Part shown: piece after piece, positions 41,587-51,379 of the stretch | How the letters are laid out: each line of letters begins with the position of its first letter | Position numbering within the stretch: position 1 is the stretch's first letter | NCBI GenBank assembly: GCA_016709845.1 | Contig: JADJMA010000015.1 | Location: forward strand, 1 to 64,000 | Length of the DNA: 64,000 nucleotides | Direction of reading: 5' to 3' | Source: Flammeovirgaceae bacterium | GTDB taxonomy: Bacteria; Bacteroidota; Bacteroidia; Cytophagales; Cyclobacteriaceae | The notes under the pieces: model-generated | What the model was told of the DNA's origin: nothing | Database searches by the model: none | The model's input: the letters and a program-made list of their open reading frames with translations, nothing else | Translations under genes and position numbers: made by a program

Positions 41587-42031
41587 GATCGACCTTTGTC
41601 GAGTAAGCCGCTTAAGATGATAGCCTCATCGTTTGAAAGGCCTATTACTTGAAGATCAAGTTTGTTAATTGCAGTATCTAACTTCTTTAACAAATCAAGA
41701 CCGGATTCGGTAATAGCAATGTCGAACGCACGCTTATCTTTTGGACACTGACTTTTTACCACGAGTTCTTTTAAAATCAACCGATCAATCAATCTTGAAA
41801 CATCAGAATTTTGTCGAGCATCCGAGTCTTGATTTCGGCAGCCGAGATTTGGTTAGGATGTTTACCCCGAAGAATACGCAGGATATTGTATTGCTGGCCT
41901 GTAATGCCATGGGGTTCAAAAAATTCTTTCTGTTTATTTTGAATCCAGTTGGCAGTAAAAAGGATATTTAGAATTGCCTTTTGTTGAAGGGTACTGAATT
42001 TGGATTGCTTTATTTCTTCTTCAATCGTCAT
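41583..42031 (-). CDS. MarR-family transcriptional regulator (one frameshift)
   Basis: The protein of about 148 residues starts MTIEEEIKQSKFSTLQQKAI. The winged helix covers GITGQQYNILRILRGKHPNQ, then ISAAEIKTRMLDK, with the wing in RLIDRLILKELVVKSQCPKD and KRAFDIAITESG. A break at about 41805 splits the recognition helix. MarR proteins bind palindromic operators as dimers and often respond to phenolic ligands. It lies downstream of yceI, but a terminator separates them. The regulated genes are unknown. Confidence 0.8.
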
Positions 42032-42040
42032 AAAAAAGAA

Positions 42041-42061
42041 AGGGGAGCCAGAAGCTCCCCT
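42041..42061. terminator. Terminator between yceI and marR
   Basis: An 8-bp stem (AGGGGAGC / GCTCCCCT) has a 5-base loop and is followed on the minus strand by CTTTCTTTTTTATG. The U run ends at the MarR start codon, so MarR needs its own promoter or readthrough. Confidence 0.75.
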
Positions 42062-42068
42062 TATTTAA

Positions 42069-42645
42069 TTAAGCTTGTTTATTCAATTCAATCTTACAAA
42101 TAATTTCTATTTCATCACTCGCCACAGCCGATCCATCTTGCAATTTATTGGCCCACTTTAAGCCGAAGTCCTGACGGTTGATTTTACCAGTTAGTTTGAA
42201 GCCAGCCTTGTATCCGCGGCCGGTGTCAATTTGACCCCCGTAGGTAACATCAAAAGCTACTTCCTTGGTAACATCACGCATAGTAAATGCTCCTTTTAAA
42301 ACATATTTGCCACCTTCTTTCGCTAAGTTTCCCTTGAACTTAATTTCCGGAAATTTTTCTGCATTAAAGAAATCGTCTGACTTCAAATGCTTATCTCGGT
42401 TTTCATTTTCTGTGTTGATGGAGGCAACCTGAGCTGTAAATTCAATTTCGGCTCCTGTAAAATCATCCGCTTTATTAACCACAGTTGCATCAAAAGTTTT
42501 AAAATTTCCAGAGACTTCTGAAATAACCATGTGGGTTACATTGAAGCCAATGCTTGAATGGTTTTTGTCAATCTTCCAGGTTGTTTGCGCATTTGCTAAA
42601 CCGGCTACCAATAGAAAGGCAACCACTGCATTCAATTTTTTTCAT
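42069..42645 (-). CDS. YceI-family periplasmic protein
   Basis: The start at ATG 42645 gives MKKLNAVVAFLLVAGLANAQ if the seven-A run is read as six; without that the signal peptide is out of frame. The mature part (TTWKIDKNHSSIGFNVTHMV, FDVTYGGQIDTGRGYKAGFK) is the YceI lipocalin-like barrel, which binds polyisoprenoid or amide lipids. The length is about 191 residues, normal for the family. It is secreted to the periplasm. In Bacteroidota such genes often accompany MarR regulators, as here. Confidence 0.87.
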
Positions 42646-42778
42646 GTGTTTAATTTTTAATTTGTTTTAGTTCGTTGTGCAAGTATAACACCAGTTTTGA
42701 GTTATATGTTTAAACATGCAATTACTTGTTTATAAGTATCTGATAATCAGATAATATAATTTTTAATAGCTAACTAAA

Positions 42779-44727
42779 TTAAAGATTTAGCCAGTAGGTT
42801 AGCTTTAAAACCAAGGCCCTTGTTTTGGGTTGGCCCACTTCGAAAACGCTCCCATTTTCAAACGATTCGGCAAAGTAATTTTCGGTGTACACAATAAAGA
42901 GGTCAGACACAGGCTTGAACCGCCACTGAAACCGGCTGTTTATGTTCAGATTACTAATCTGGCTATTGTATTGGACAAAGGTTGTCCAGAAAACATTGCG
43001 TGAAAAGTAAAATCGAATCGTGGGCCAATCAGGTATAGGTTAGAGCTATTATAGGGCTCAGGTAAGCGAATTCTATTATAGCTAAAGTTGAGCGATGCAA
43101 AACCCCAGGGTTGATAGCGATAGGCCAGATTTCCTGAAAAGTTAATTCGGGTTCGATTGAAATATCCACCCGATCGAGTATTCAAGTTAAAAGAAAGCCG
43201 CTTCCGGGCATCAGAACTATAATTGGCCATCACTAAAAAATTCTTGTAGTCTGTATTAGCGGGTAATTCCAAGCCCTCTGATCCGCTCGGATCGAAGGGA
43301 TCAAAAAGATACGTATACTCTTGTCTTAGTCGCATGTTAAAGAAAGCAGTGTTTCTGAATTATTTTTCCCCATTAAAAGAGTGATGATAAAACGCCTTAC
43401 CCATCCATCGGTTATCGCGGTTGGCAAGATTAAAATCCAAACCAGCCAGCCTCGAAAAGGAATTGGGGTGATTCGTAAATTCCCCACCTACAGAATCCTG
43501 AAAGGCCTGTTTGTTGATTAAAATCATCCCAATATTTGATCGGCTAAAAACTTTTTGCTGAATCGTTCCTACGGTGTAGTTGGTTGAGGTCAGCTTTATT
43601 TGCGGATCTTCGGCTGCCTGCATGGACATCAATCCAATACGGGTATTGTTATTTATTTTGCCGCTTAGCCGGGCGCCTCCATAGATTGTATTTTGAATAT
43701 TTTGCCCGGTGGATGAATCGCGCGCTACTCCAATTCTGCGCGAAAAGAAAGGCCGCGTCTGATCCATCCCAAAATTGGCAAACAGATCCGCGTTTTCAAG
43801 AAAGAATTGTCTTCGTTCGGGAAAGAAAATTTCAAACCGATCCAGGTTAGTAACCTGTTCATCAACTTCAACCTGCGAAAAATCCGGATTAGCGGTAAGG
43901 TCAAGATTGAGTGCTGGACCAATACCAATCTTTGCATCACCACCTACCTGAACTTTATTTTCTGTTGGGGTTCCTGCTTCGTAATTCTTAGAGGAGTTGC
44001 CGGCTACGTATGGGATAACGGAAACATTTGGCCCAGGCTTAGCCAGCGGAATATCCCATATCAATTCTTTATTAAACGCAAGATTGACAATATCGAAATT
44101 CCTTGGAATAGGAGACCAGGTAGATCGTTCAGCAAATTGACTATCAATGCGATAAAAATTAACGTTCCAACTGGAAAGATCTTCTTTAAAACGCAAGGTT
44201 TTAAATGGGATTGCCATTTCAGCAATCCAGTACCCCTCATACGTTTTTACTTCCGAGTACCATTTATTATCCCAATTGAGGGTAAAACTATTATCGCTGG
44301 CCGATCCACCATCACTGACTAAACCCTCGCGCTGAACGCCAAAGGGATTTACTCCGAAAATAAAGGCATTGGTTCGATCTTTAAAAGTATCAAGCACTAC
44401 CGAGATTCCATCGTTTGCTTCACCCCGGTAATCTCTCCGCAAAGAGGGAGTAACATATTTTCTGGATCCCAGATTATACATTTTAGCCCCAACATAAATA
44501 AATTGATCGTCATAGGTTATTCTTATCTCAGTTTGGGCATTAGCTAAGGAAGTATCGTAAGGAAAAAATTGCTGAAAGTTTGTGGCTACATCGGTGTTTT
44601 GCCAGCCGGCATCACTCAAATCTCCGTCTAAGACAATCGAACCCACTGCCTTACGGATGGTAATGTTTGGTTGCCCTTGAATAAACCCAAATAGAAATAT
44701 GAGGAACAGAAGTAAGACAGATCGCAC
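42779..44727 (-). CDS. Second DUF5916/CBM9-like outer-membrane protein (deletion and frameshifts)
   Basis: Signal peptide MRSVLLLFLIFLFGFIQG. The CBM9-like domain (IVLDGDLSDAGWQNTDVATN, AFIFGVNPFGVQREGLVSDG) is followed by the DUF5916 domain (LTANPDFSQVEVDEQVTNLD, FFPERRQFFLENADLF), and the end is ALVLKLTYWLNL. The reconstructed length is about 650 residues against about 775 for its paralogue at 31728. At about 43365 GKAFYHHSFNGEK runs straight into RNTAFFNMRLRQEYTYLF, where the paralogue has about 110 more residues. It is a predicted outer-membrane barrel of unknown substrate. Confidence 0.8.
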
Positions 44728-44751
44728 CTAGAATGAAAGTAAATTAAGAGA

Positions 44752-44759
44752 CAAAGGTA
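44752..44759 (-). promoter_or_regulatory. Bacteroidota -7 box (TACCTTTG, minus strand)
   Basis: CAAAGGTA on the plus strand reads TACCTTTG on the minus strand, 25 bases before the DUF5916 start codon at 44727. Confidence 0.5.
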
Positions 44760-44870
44760 GGGAAGTGGGGAGTTATCAGTAACGAAATTTGATAAAAGGT
44801 AAATGGAATTAGTGTGTTAAAATATTGTTAACAGACTTTACTAAATTCCATTAAGCGTAGGGGCTACAAC

Positions 44871-45575
44871 TTAAAGATAGAACTCTTTTGTTAGCGTGAA
44901 ATATTCTGGAGACCATTCCTGCTCAGCTTTGTAGAGAACCAATTCCTCTTTGTTTAGTTTTCCTTTTATCAATTGAAACTCTAACAGAAGCCTCTCTATC
45001 GGCTTATTACTTCGAGACCGAAAGGAACATTCACGTGTGATAAACCAACCCTCGTTCTCCGCCATTAATTTTATTTGAGACCCTTCAGTTGTCGGTAAAA
45101 TTAAAGTCAATCTGCCGGATGGCTTTAATAGTCGCTTGCTATGAGTAAGTAAGTCTTGGTGGGTGAGGGTTTGTGTATGCCGGGCCACCAGGCGAGTTGC
45201 TTTTGGTGGCTTATAACTATTATTAAAATAGGGCGGATTACTTACGATTAAATCATAAGGTTCTGCTTTAAATTCCTGAAGCGATTGATTATGAATCTGA
45301 ATTTTTGCTGGCCAAGGTGAACGCTCAATATTTTCACGAGCTTGCTCACAATCCTCCTTGACAATATCAATAGCATCAACAATAGCTTGTGCGGAGGATC
45401 GCTGTGCCATAATGAGTGCCATTACTCCCGAACCTGTACCAACATCTAAAATACGTTTTGCATCTTCTACTTTAGTCCAGGCAGCTAAGAGCACACCATC
45501 GGTTCCTACTTTCATAGTGCACCGATCGTGATAAACCGTAAATTTTTTAAAGTCAAATTTCTCAGCTACCCGCAT
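44871..45575 (-). CDS. trmN6: tRNA1(Val) (adenine-37-N6)-methyltransferase
   Basis: This intact 234-residue protein has the SAM-binding motif I ILDVGTGSGVMALIMAQ (42-58) and the N6-adenine methyltransferase motif NPPYF at 113-117. Together with the early MKVGTDGVLLAAW these define the YfiC/TrmN6 family, which methylates A37 of tRNA-Val in the cytoplasm. The start is eight bases after the AlkB-like stop, so the two are probably transcribed together. Confidence 0.88.
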   Translation of the reverse strand: MRVAEKFDFKKFTVYHDRCTMKVGTDGVLLAAWTKVEDAKRILDVGTGSGVMALIMAQRSSAQAIVDAIDIVKEDCEQARENIERSPWPAKIQIHNQSLQEFKAEPYDLIVSNPPYFNNSYKPPKATRLVARHTQTLTHQDLLTHSKRLLKPSGRLTLILPTTEGSQIKLMAENEGWFITRECSFRSRSNKPIERLLLEFQLIKGKLNKEELVLYKAEQEWSPEYFTLTKEFYL

Positions 45576-45583
45576 TACCTTTT

Positions 45584-46674
45584 TTATCCTTCAGCAGGTT
45601 TATAGATAGTATCATGCCATTGGTGTAAGCGAGAGTTCATTAGATCAAACCAAAGCGGAGGCAGTAAGGCTATGATAATCATGGTTGGATAACCAAAGGG
45701 CAGCTGTGGACTTTCGTCATAATGTTTCAATACCTGATAGCGTTTAATGGCATTGGCATGATGATCGGAATGACGCTGCAGTTGAAATAAAAAAAAGTTA
45801 CTAAGTAAATGACTGGCATTCCACGAGTGTAAAGGATTCACGCGCTCATAATTCCCGGAAGAAGTTTTCTTTCTTACAATGCCATAATGCTCTACATAGT
45901 TAACCAGTTCAAGAAGAGTAAAGGCAACTATACTTTGCGTGAAAAAGAAAACCGGTATCTGCCAAACGAGTACTCCGTAATTTAGGCTAAACAGAAATGT
46001 TAACGCTCCACAAAAAATAAATGGCAATGCCGTATAGCTGATCATAGCATTAGAGAGCGAATGATTAGATTTTCCTAAGCGGGAAAGTCTTTCGGATTCC
46101 AAACTCCACGCGTGCAGGTAGCTATTAAAAACGGAGCGCACCCAAAAGGCATAAAAATTTTCATTCTTTCGGGCTGTGGCCGGATCGAGCGGTGTAGCCA
46201 CATAAACGTGGTGTCCGCGGTTGTGCTCAATATAAAAGTGCATGTAGCAAACGGTCATTAACAATAGTTTGCTGTAAAATCTTTCGAGTGAAGATTTCTT
46301 ATGCCCTAACTCGTGGGCTACCGTAATACCGATACCCCCGGTTACCAAACCAGTACTAACAACAAACCCAATCCACTCGTAGAAGGCAAGGGGTTTGTTA
46401 CTGATTACATAAAATGCCCATAGCAAAAGCCCAGTTGAATGAATGTCCACAGATAGGTTACTAAACGGTAATAGATTTCTTCACTTACCAGATACAAATT
46501 CTCATCAGAAATATTTTTAGCATCTAATCCCGTAAGGAAGTCCACCGTTGTGATCACAATAAATACGAAGGCGACTGTCAGGTAATTCCACCATCCACCC
46601 TGGTAAAAGCCTACCACGGCTAAGGCCGGAAGAATAAAGGCGGTGAAGAATCCTAGCTTCTTTATAAATTTCAT
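45584..46674 (-). CDS. AlkB-type alkane/fatty-chain hydroxylase (one frameshift)
   Basis: The reconstructed protein has about 360 residues with five or six membrane helices. All histidine boxes of the membrane di-iron AlkB family are present: HELGHKKSS, HFYIEHNRGHH, NYVEHYGIVR and LQRHSDHHANAIKRYQ. AlkB enzymes hydroxylate the terminal carbon of alkanes at the inner membrane with electrons from rubredoxin or a ferredoxin reductase. No rubredoxin is nearby, but a PaaE-like reductase is encoded at 34140. The break near 46430 lies in a membrane helix. Fatty-acid or xylene-type substrates cannot be excluded. Confidence 0.85.
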
Positions 46675-46807
46675 TGCCCGAATTTACAAAACAACAGGTG
46701 ATTGGGTTTGAGCGCCAAATAAAAATTCGGTCGTATTCAGTTATACCGCTTTGTTGAGAGGTTTGTTTATGAATTATCGCAATAATATCACTTTCAATTA
46801 ATTAGCC

Positions 46808-46815
46808 TACCTTTG
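46808..46815 (+). promoter_or_regulatory. Bacteroidota -7 box (TACCTTTG) of the helicase gene
   Basis: TACCTTTG lies 24 bases before ATG 46839, with TTTC at about the -33 position. The spacing to the start matches the box found before the PaaE-like gene. Confidence 0.6.
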
Positions 46816-46838
46816 CCCCTTATTTATCAATATAATTA

Positions 46839-48573
46839 ATGGAATCATTTGACGGCCTGGGACTCTCCGGGCAACTGGTGGAAGCAATCCGCCAAATGGG
46901 GTTTGAATCACCCACTCCGATTCAAGAAAAAAGCAATACCTATTCTACTAAAAGGAAATGTGGATTTAGTAGGCCTCGCCCAAACCGGTACCGGAAAAAC
47001 AGCGGCCTTTGGCTTGCCCTTGCTGCAATTAGTGGACGATACCAACCGAACTACTCAGGCCCTTATCGTAGCGCCAACCCGCGAATTGAGTGTGCAAATC
47101 ACCAGCGATTTGGAGCGCTTTTCATCTTCGTTTATGAAGTTGAACATCGTTACCATTTATGGCGGAGCGAGTATCAGTGAGCAAATAAGAAAAGTGAGAC
47201 GGGGTGCGCATATTATTGTCGCCACACCGGGTCGCCTTATTGACATGCTCTCTCGTAAGGTGGTGGATCTTTCATCAATCAAGTATGTGGTACTTGACGA
47301 AGCGGATGAGATGTTGAACATGGGTTTTAAAGAAGACATTGACGAAATTCTTTCAACTACCCCAAAGGAGAAAAATGTATGGTTGTTTTCGGCCACCATG
47401 CCACGCGAGGTTCGCGAAATTGCCAAAAATTACATGCAAAGCCCGCAGGAGATTACTATGGGTGAGCGCAATCAGGGCAATGAGAACATCGATCACCAAT
47501 TTATTATGGTCGATGAGCGTGATAAATACCTGGCCTTAAAGCGGTTTGTGGATTATGCGCCCGATATTTTTGGCGTGATTTTTTGCCGTACTCAAATTGA
47601 TACACAAAAAATTGCCGAACATCTGATTAAAGATGGTTACAGTGCCGACTCGCTGCATGGCGACCTTACCCAACAACAACGCGATCGGGTGATGCGCAAC
47701 TTCAAGAATAAATCATTACAATTATTAGTGGCTACCGATGTAGCGGCTCGTGGCATTGATGTGACGGGTATTACACACGTAATACATATGAACATGCCTG
47801 ATGAGATGGAGTATTATACTCACCGAAGCGGACGTACAGCACGTGCAGGTAAGAAGGGTATCTCATTGGCCATTGTTTCAAAAAAGGAAGTAGGAAAGAT
47901 TCAACAAGTTGAACGAGGGTTAAAGCGCAAGTTTACCCGGATTCAGGTACCTACAGGCGATGAAGTATGTCATGCTAAACTTCTGGCTTTAGTGCTTAAA
48001 GTAAAACAGGTAGAAATTAATGAGGAAGAGATTGATTCTTTCTTACCTGAAGTCTATCACGAGTTAAAGGATTTGAGCAAGGAAGATATTATTAAGAGGT
48101 TTGCTTCTATTGAATTTAATCGCTTTCTCGAATACTATCGTGATGCGCGCGACTTGAATAAATCGGACCGCACGAAAACCTATGAAACGGATGGGGATGG
48201 AGAACGACACACAACCGGTGATCGGATTTTTATTAACGTAGGAAAAATGGATGGCCTTGAAAAAGGAAATTTGTTGGAATTGATTTGTGATTTTGGGGAA
48301 GTGAAAAGTGCCGCTATCGGTAAAATTGATTTGATGGGAGCCTATTCGTTCTTTGAAATCGAAAAAGGATTCACCGAACAGGTAATCAAAGGTTTTGAGG
48401 GTGTTGAGTTACGCGGTCGTAAGGTGCGTTTGGAAATGACAGAACCACACAAAGAAAAATATTCTGATAAAAAGAAGGAGCGCTTCTACGGCTCGAAGTC
48501 AAAAGCACCGAGCCGCGATCGCGCAGGCTCAGGGTCTGACCGTGGTTCACGCGGACGTCCCAAAAGATACTAG
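46839..48573 (+). CDS. deaD: DEAD-box RNA helicase with DbpA-type C-terminal domain (one frameshift)
   Basis: MESFDGLGLSGQLVEAIRQM leads into the Q motif GFESPTPIQEK. One extra A in the six-A run at 46927-46932 breaks the frame before AIPILLKGN. Motif I is AQTGTGKT, then PTRELSVQ, DEADEMLNMGF, SATMP, and HRSGRTARAGKKG. Residues about 485-555 (RIFINVGKMDGLEKGNLLEL) form the DbpA RNA-binding domain, followed by a basic Ser/Arg/Gly tail ending RGRPKRY. The total is about 578 residues. It remodels structured RNA in ribosome assembly or cold adaptation in the cytoplasm. Confidence 0.92.
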
Positions 48574-48774
48574 TATTTTCAACGTAGATTCTACTTCAAG
48601 CTTCATATAATCAAGCGCAGGACAGCCAACAAAGGTGGGAGTCATTTCAACGAGTACATGATCAGGATTTACAACAACATCGGTGATCACACCCAGATCA
48701 ATGAGAGAAAGTACAGGAATCTCAGGATCCTTAACTTCTTCTAACCAGGTTAATATTTGTTCTTTTGAAACCAT
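48547..48774 (-). pseudogene. paaD: PaaD-like protein, C-terminus missing
   Basis: The N-terminal 60 residues (MVSKEQILTWLEEVKDPEIP, DLGVITDVVV, TPTFVGCPALDYMKLEVEST) are the MIP18/PaaD domain, including the conserved cysteine of GCPA. PaaD is about 160 residues and ends in a four-cysteine zinc-ribbon-like tail. That part is absent, and the frame instead runs into the reverse complement of the helicase 3' end. PaaD supports iron-centre assembly of the PaaABC(E) epoxidase. The cut is probably an assembly deletion. It follows paaC by 62 bases. Confidence 0.75.
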
Positions 48775-48836
48775 TGAACTTGATACTGGAAAACAGATAT
48801 ACTATTTACTAGGGACTATCTACTTAATACTCCAAC

Positions 48837-49591
48837 TTACCATTCTGCGTTTGGATCAATGTTAAACACTTCGCTCATCTCATCAAGTAAGGGTTGCAGG
48901 TGTTCACTGTGTTTACCTTTTCTTCCTCCCATTACAGGTTGTATTAGTTTAAGATCAGGAAGCTGAAGATTTGTTTGAAAAATTATGGATTCGATTTTAG
49001 CTAACCACTTTTGTTGAAGCGCTTCTTCACCTTCAAAAATTTCAGCGTCAATTAATTCTTTTTCGTTTGGGGAGGATTCAAAAATTCCCAAAGCAAAAGG
49101 CAACGCGTACTCCAACGATTTTTGTAAACGAGAAATGCTTTCGGGTGTAGCGTTGCCGAGTTGTTTAATCCAAGTATTAGCATGTAGAGTATGATACCGT
49201 AGTTCGCCTCTTATTTTGGTTGCCAATTGTGCGAGCGGTTGATACGATGACCGTGTTAGCATTTCAAAACGCAAGGCTTCAGCCGTATCAAATAAAAAAT
49301 GACGGATCAAACTGAAATCATATTCCTGATTGGGCAACTCTACCAGTTGGCAATTGTGAAACTGATTGGCATGGCGTAAAAGCAACCGTGTCCAGGATCA
49401 CTTTCTCCTAATTCTTGTAGCAACGTGTACAACGCCAAACTCTGACCCACTTTATCCTGCGCCATAGAAGAGAAAGCTATATCTTCTTCTAATAATGGAC
49501 CCATACCCGTCCATTCTGAATTTCGGTGACCTAAAATCAGTTGATCATCGGCCATTTTATAAAGCAATTCTTTAAGAGGCGTATGATCCAT
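48837..49591 (-). CDS. paaC: Phenylacetyl-CoA epoxidase subunit PaaC (one frameshift)
   Basis: The reconstructed protein has about 251 residues, starting MDHTPLKELLYKMADDQLIL with GHRNSEWTGMGPLLEEDIAF. A break near 49385 joins LQELGESDP to RHANQFHNCQLVELPNQEYD. Helical blocks such as ELRYHTLHANTWIKQL match the PaaC ferritin-like fold. PaaC is the structural partner of PaaA in the multicomponent epoxidase that turns phenylacetyl-CoA into its ring-1,2-epoxide. The start overlaps the end of paaB by 20 bases, indicating translational coupling. Confidence 0.9.
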
Positions 49592-50213
49592 CCTTAAGTT
49601 GATTTATTTTAATTTTAGTTCGTTCCAGGAAATTTTTCAATTTATCTCCGCCTTTATAATCTGAGGCATCACGAAATTTCTTTTCCGGAAGCGTGAGCCA
49701 CAACTCTTTTTCCTCATCAGATGTAAATCGGATTGCCTCTGTAGCGATAGCCCACACATTGTAGATCACTTTGCCAGTATTAAACTTCACCCTGGCATTT
49801 GCCATGGCTTCTTCAACACTATTTGCCGCAACCGTACCAACATGCACGTGCTGCTTTCCCCTCTTTACCAAATGATAAATTTCGAACGATTGATTGCCCT
49901 GTTTTAAATTCGTCAATTCAGGTATCAGGTCGTAAGCGTTGTTATCACCTTCCGTCATGGGCGAAACAAAAACTTCGTGGGTGTCTACGACATAAAGTGA
50001 AACGCATGTGAATCTTCGGGTGAAAGCTTCCTTTGCTAACACGTAAGCCATCTCTAAGTTAGGAGCATGTACTATACCTTCATGTTGAAAAGGCTTGCCC
50101 TCTTTGGGTTGCACAAAAACTTCGAACGTTCCAAATTGATCGAGGGGTGCTTTCGAACTAATCGATTGACTAATCTGTGGTAAACGATTTACACGAGGAT
50201 CTATTGAATTCAA
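49572..50213 (-). CDS. paaB: PaaB-like subunit with two PaaB domains
   Basis: This intact 213-residue protein is about twice the length of E. coli PaaB (about 95). Domain 1 (about 26-100) contains FGTFEVFVQPKEGKPFQHEG and APNLEMAYVLAKEAFTRR. Domain 2 (about 118-205) contains FEIYHLVKRGKQHVHVGTVA, ANSVEEAMANARVKF, and VIYNVWAIATEAIRF. The fused form is probably normal in this phylum and may replace a PaaB dimer between PaaAC units. It is cytoplasmic, between paaA and paaC in one operon. Confidence 0.87.
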   Translation of the reverse strand: MNSIDPRVNRLPQISQSISSKAPLDQFGTFEVFVQPKEGKPFQHEGIVHAPNLEMAYVLAKEAFTRRFTCVSLYVVDTHEVFVSPMTEGDNNAYDLIPELTNLKQGNQSFEIYHLVKRGKQHVHVGTVAANSVEEAMANARVKFNTGKVIYNVWAIATEAIRFTSDEEKELWLTLPEKKFRDASDYKGGDKLKNFLERTKIKINQLKDGSYAS

Positions 50214-50296
50214 AGCTCAAAATTTAAAAATCAAAATCACTTTTAACAGACATCAAAAATTCAGTGCCCAATTTTGAACATTGAATTTTAAATTAA

Positions 50297-51280
50297 TCAG
50301 GCCAACGGCATTACATATTTAGCTTTAGGCGACTTCAGTGCATCTCGCACCCACTTTCCACGTTCTTCGGCAATTCTTCTTACTTCCAGTCGTTCTTTAT
50401 TGCACGGGCCATCGCCATTAATTACGCGCTTAAATTCTTCCCAATCGGGTTCGGTGTATTCCCACTTACCTGTTTCATTTTTTTTCAACTTCTCATCAGG
50501 AATGGTGAACCCCAGTTCCCAAATTTTAGGAACATACATATCCAAAAATTGATTACGCATCTCATCGTTGGTTCCCATTTTCACTTTCCACCGCATCAAA
50601 ACTTCTGTGTGCGCTGAGATTTTATCAGAGGGTCCGAAAAAATGCATCATAGGCGCCCACCAGCGGTTCAATGCTTCCTGAAACATTTGACGTTGCTTGG
50701 GTGTGCCTGAAGCCAGATAGATAACACAGTGATGACCGTATTTTAAATGGAAAGATTCTTCCGCACAAATGCGATCAAGTGCCCGACAATACGGACCGTA
50801 ACTTCCTTTAGCATTCGCCAGTTGATTTACAATAGCCCCGGCATCCACCAACCACGAAATAAAACAACAGTCGGCCCAGGTAAAAGTGGGGTAGTTGAAA
50901 ATGTTTGAATATTTTGATTTACCGTTAATCAGATCTTCAATCATTTGCTCGCGTGGCTTGCCCAATGTTTCGGCTGCGCTGTACAAAAGCTGACCATGAC
51001 CTACTTCGTCCTGCACTTTCGCCATCAACGACATTTTTCTTTTAAAGCCAGGTGCCCGGGTAATCCAGGTTCCTTCCGGAAGCGCACCTATAATTTCGCT
51101 GTGCGCATGTTGTTCGATCATTCGAATCAATTGCTTGCGATAAAGTTGCGGCATCCAATCAGCGGGTTCTATTTTTTCGCCCCGTTCAATGCGGGCTTCA
51201 AATTCTGCTAACTGGATTGGATCTTCACTGGCTATACTATCCGTTTTTATGCCTTCAAAAGTATTTCCGCCTCCGTACAT
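50297..51280 (-). CDS. paaA: Phenylacetyl-CoA epoxidase catalytic subunit PaaA
   Basis: This intact 327-residue protein carries the di-iron ferritin-like ligands: E62 in HAHSEIIG, DEVGHG (E92, H95), and AEESFHLKYGHH (E175, H178). The length matches PaaA (about 310-330). It carries out NADPH- and oxygen-dependent epoxidation of phenylacetyl-CoA with PaaB, PaaC and the PaaE reductase. It is the first gene of paaABCD, with a TAnnTTTG promoter in front and a TetR regulator gene just upstream on the same strand. Confidence 0.93.
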   Translation of the reverse strand: MYGGGNTFEGIKTDSIASEDPIQLAEFEARIERGEKIEPADWMPQLYRKQLIRMIEQHAHSEIIGALPEGTWITRAPGFKRKMSLMAKVQDEVGHGQLLYSAAETLGKPREQMIEDLINGKSKYSNIFNYPTFTWADCCFISWLVDAGAIVNQLANAKGSYGPYCRALDRICAEESFHLKYGHHCVIYLASGTPKQRQMFQEALNRWWAPMMHFFGPSDKISAHTEVLMRWKVKMGTNDEMRNQFLDMYVPKIWELGFTIPDEKLKKNETGKWEYTEPDWEEFKRVINGDGPCNKERLEVRRIAEERGKWVRDALKSPKAKYVMPLA

Positions 51281-51312
51281 AATAGTGGTTTTAATGCCCT
51301 AACAATCGTTTG

Positions 51313-51340
51313 CAAATATAACAGTGCGAGACGTAACAAA
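51313..51340 (-). promoter_or_regulatory. paaABCD promoter candidate
   Basis: On the minus strand TTTG (51340-51337) is followed after 16 bases by TATATTTG (51320-51313), a full TAnnTTTG match, 32 bases before the paaA ATG. Confidence 0.6.
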
Positions 51341-51379
51341 GTTAAGAACGCACACAAAAAACAAGATGTAAAGATAATT

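Noticed and set aside
43807..44322. 171-codon plus-strand open frame opposite the second DUF5916 gene
   Set aside because: It is a shadow frame of a gene with clear CBM9 and DUF5916 motifs.
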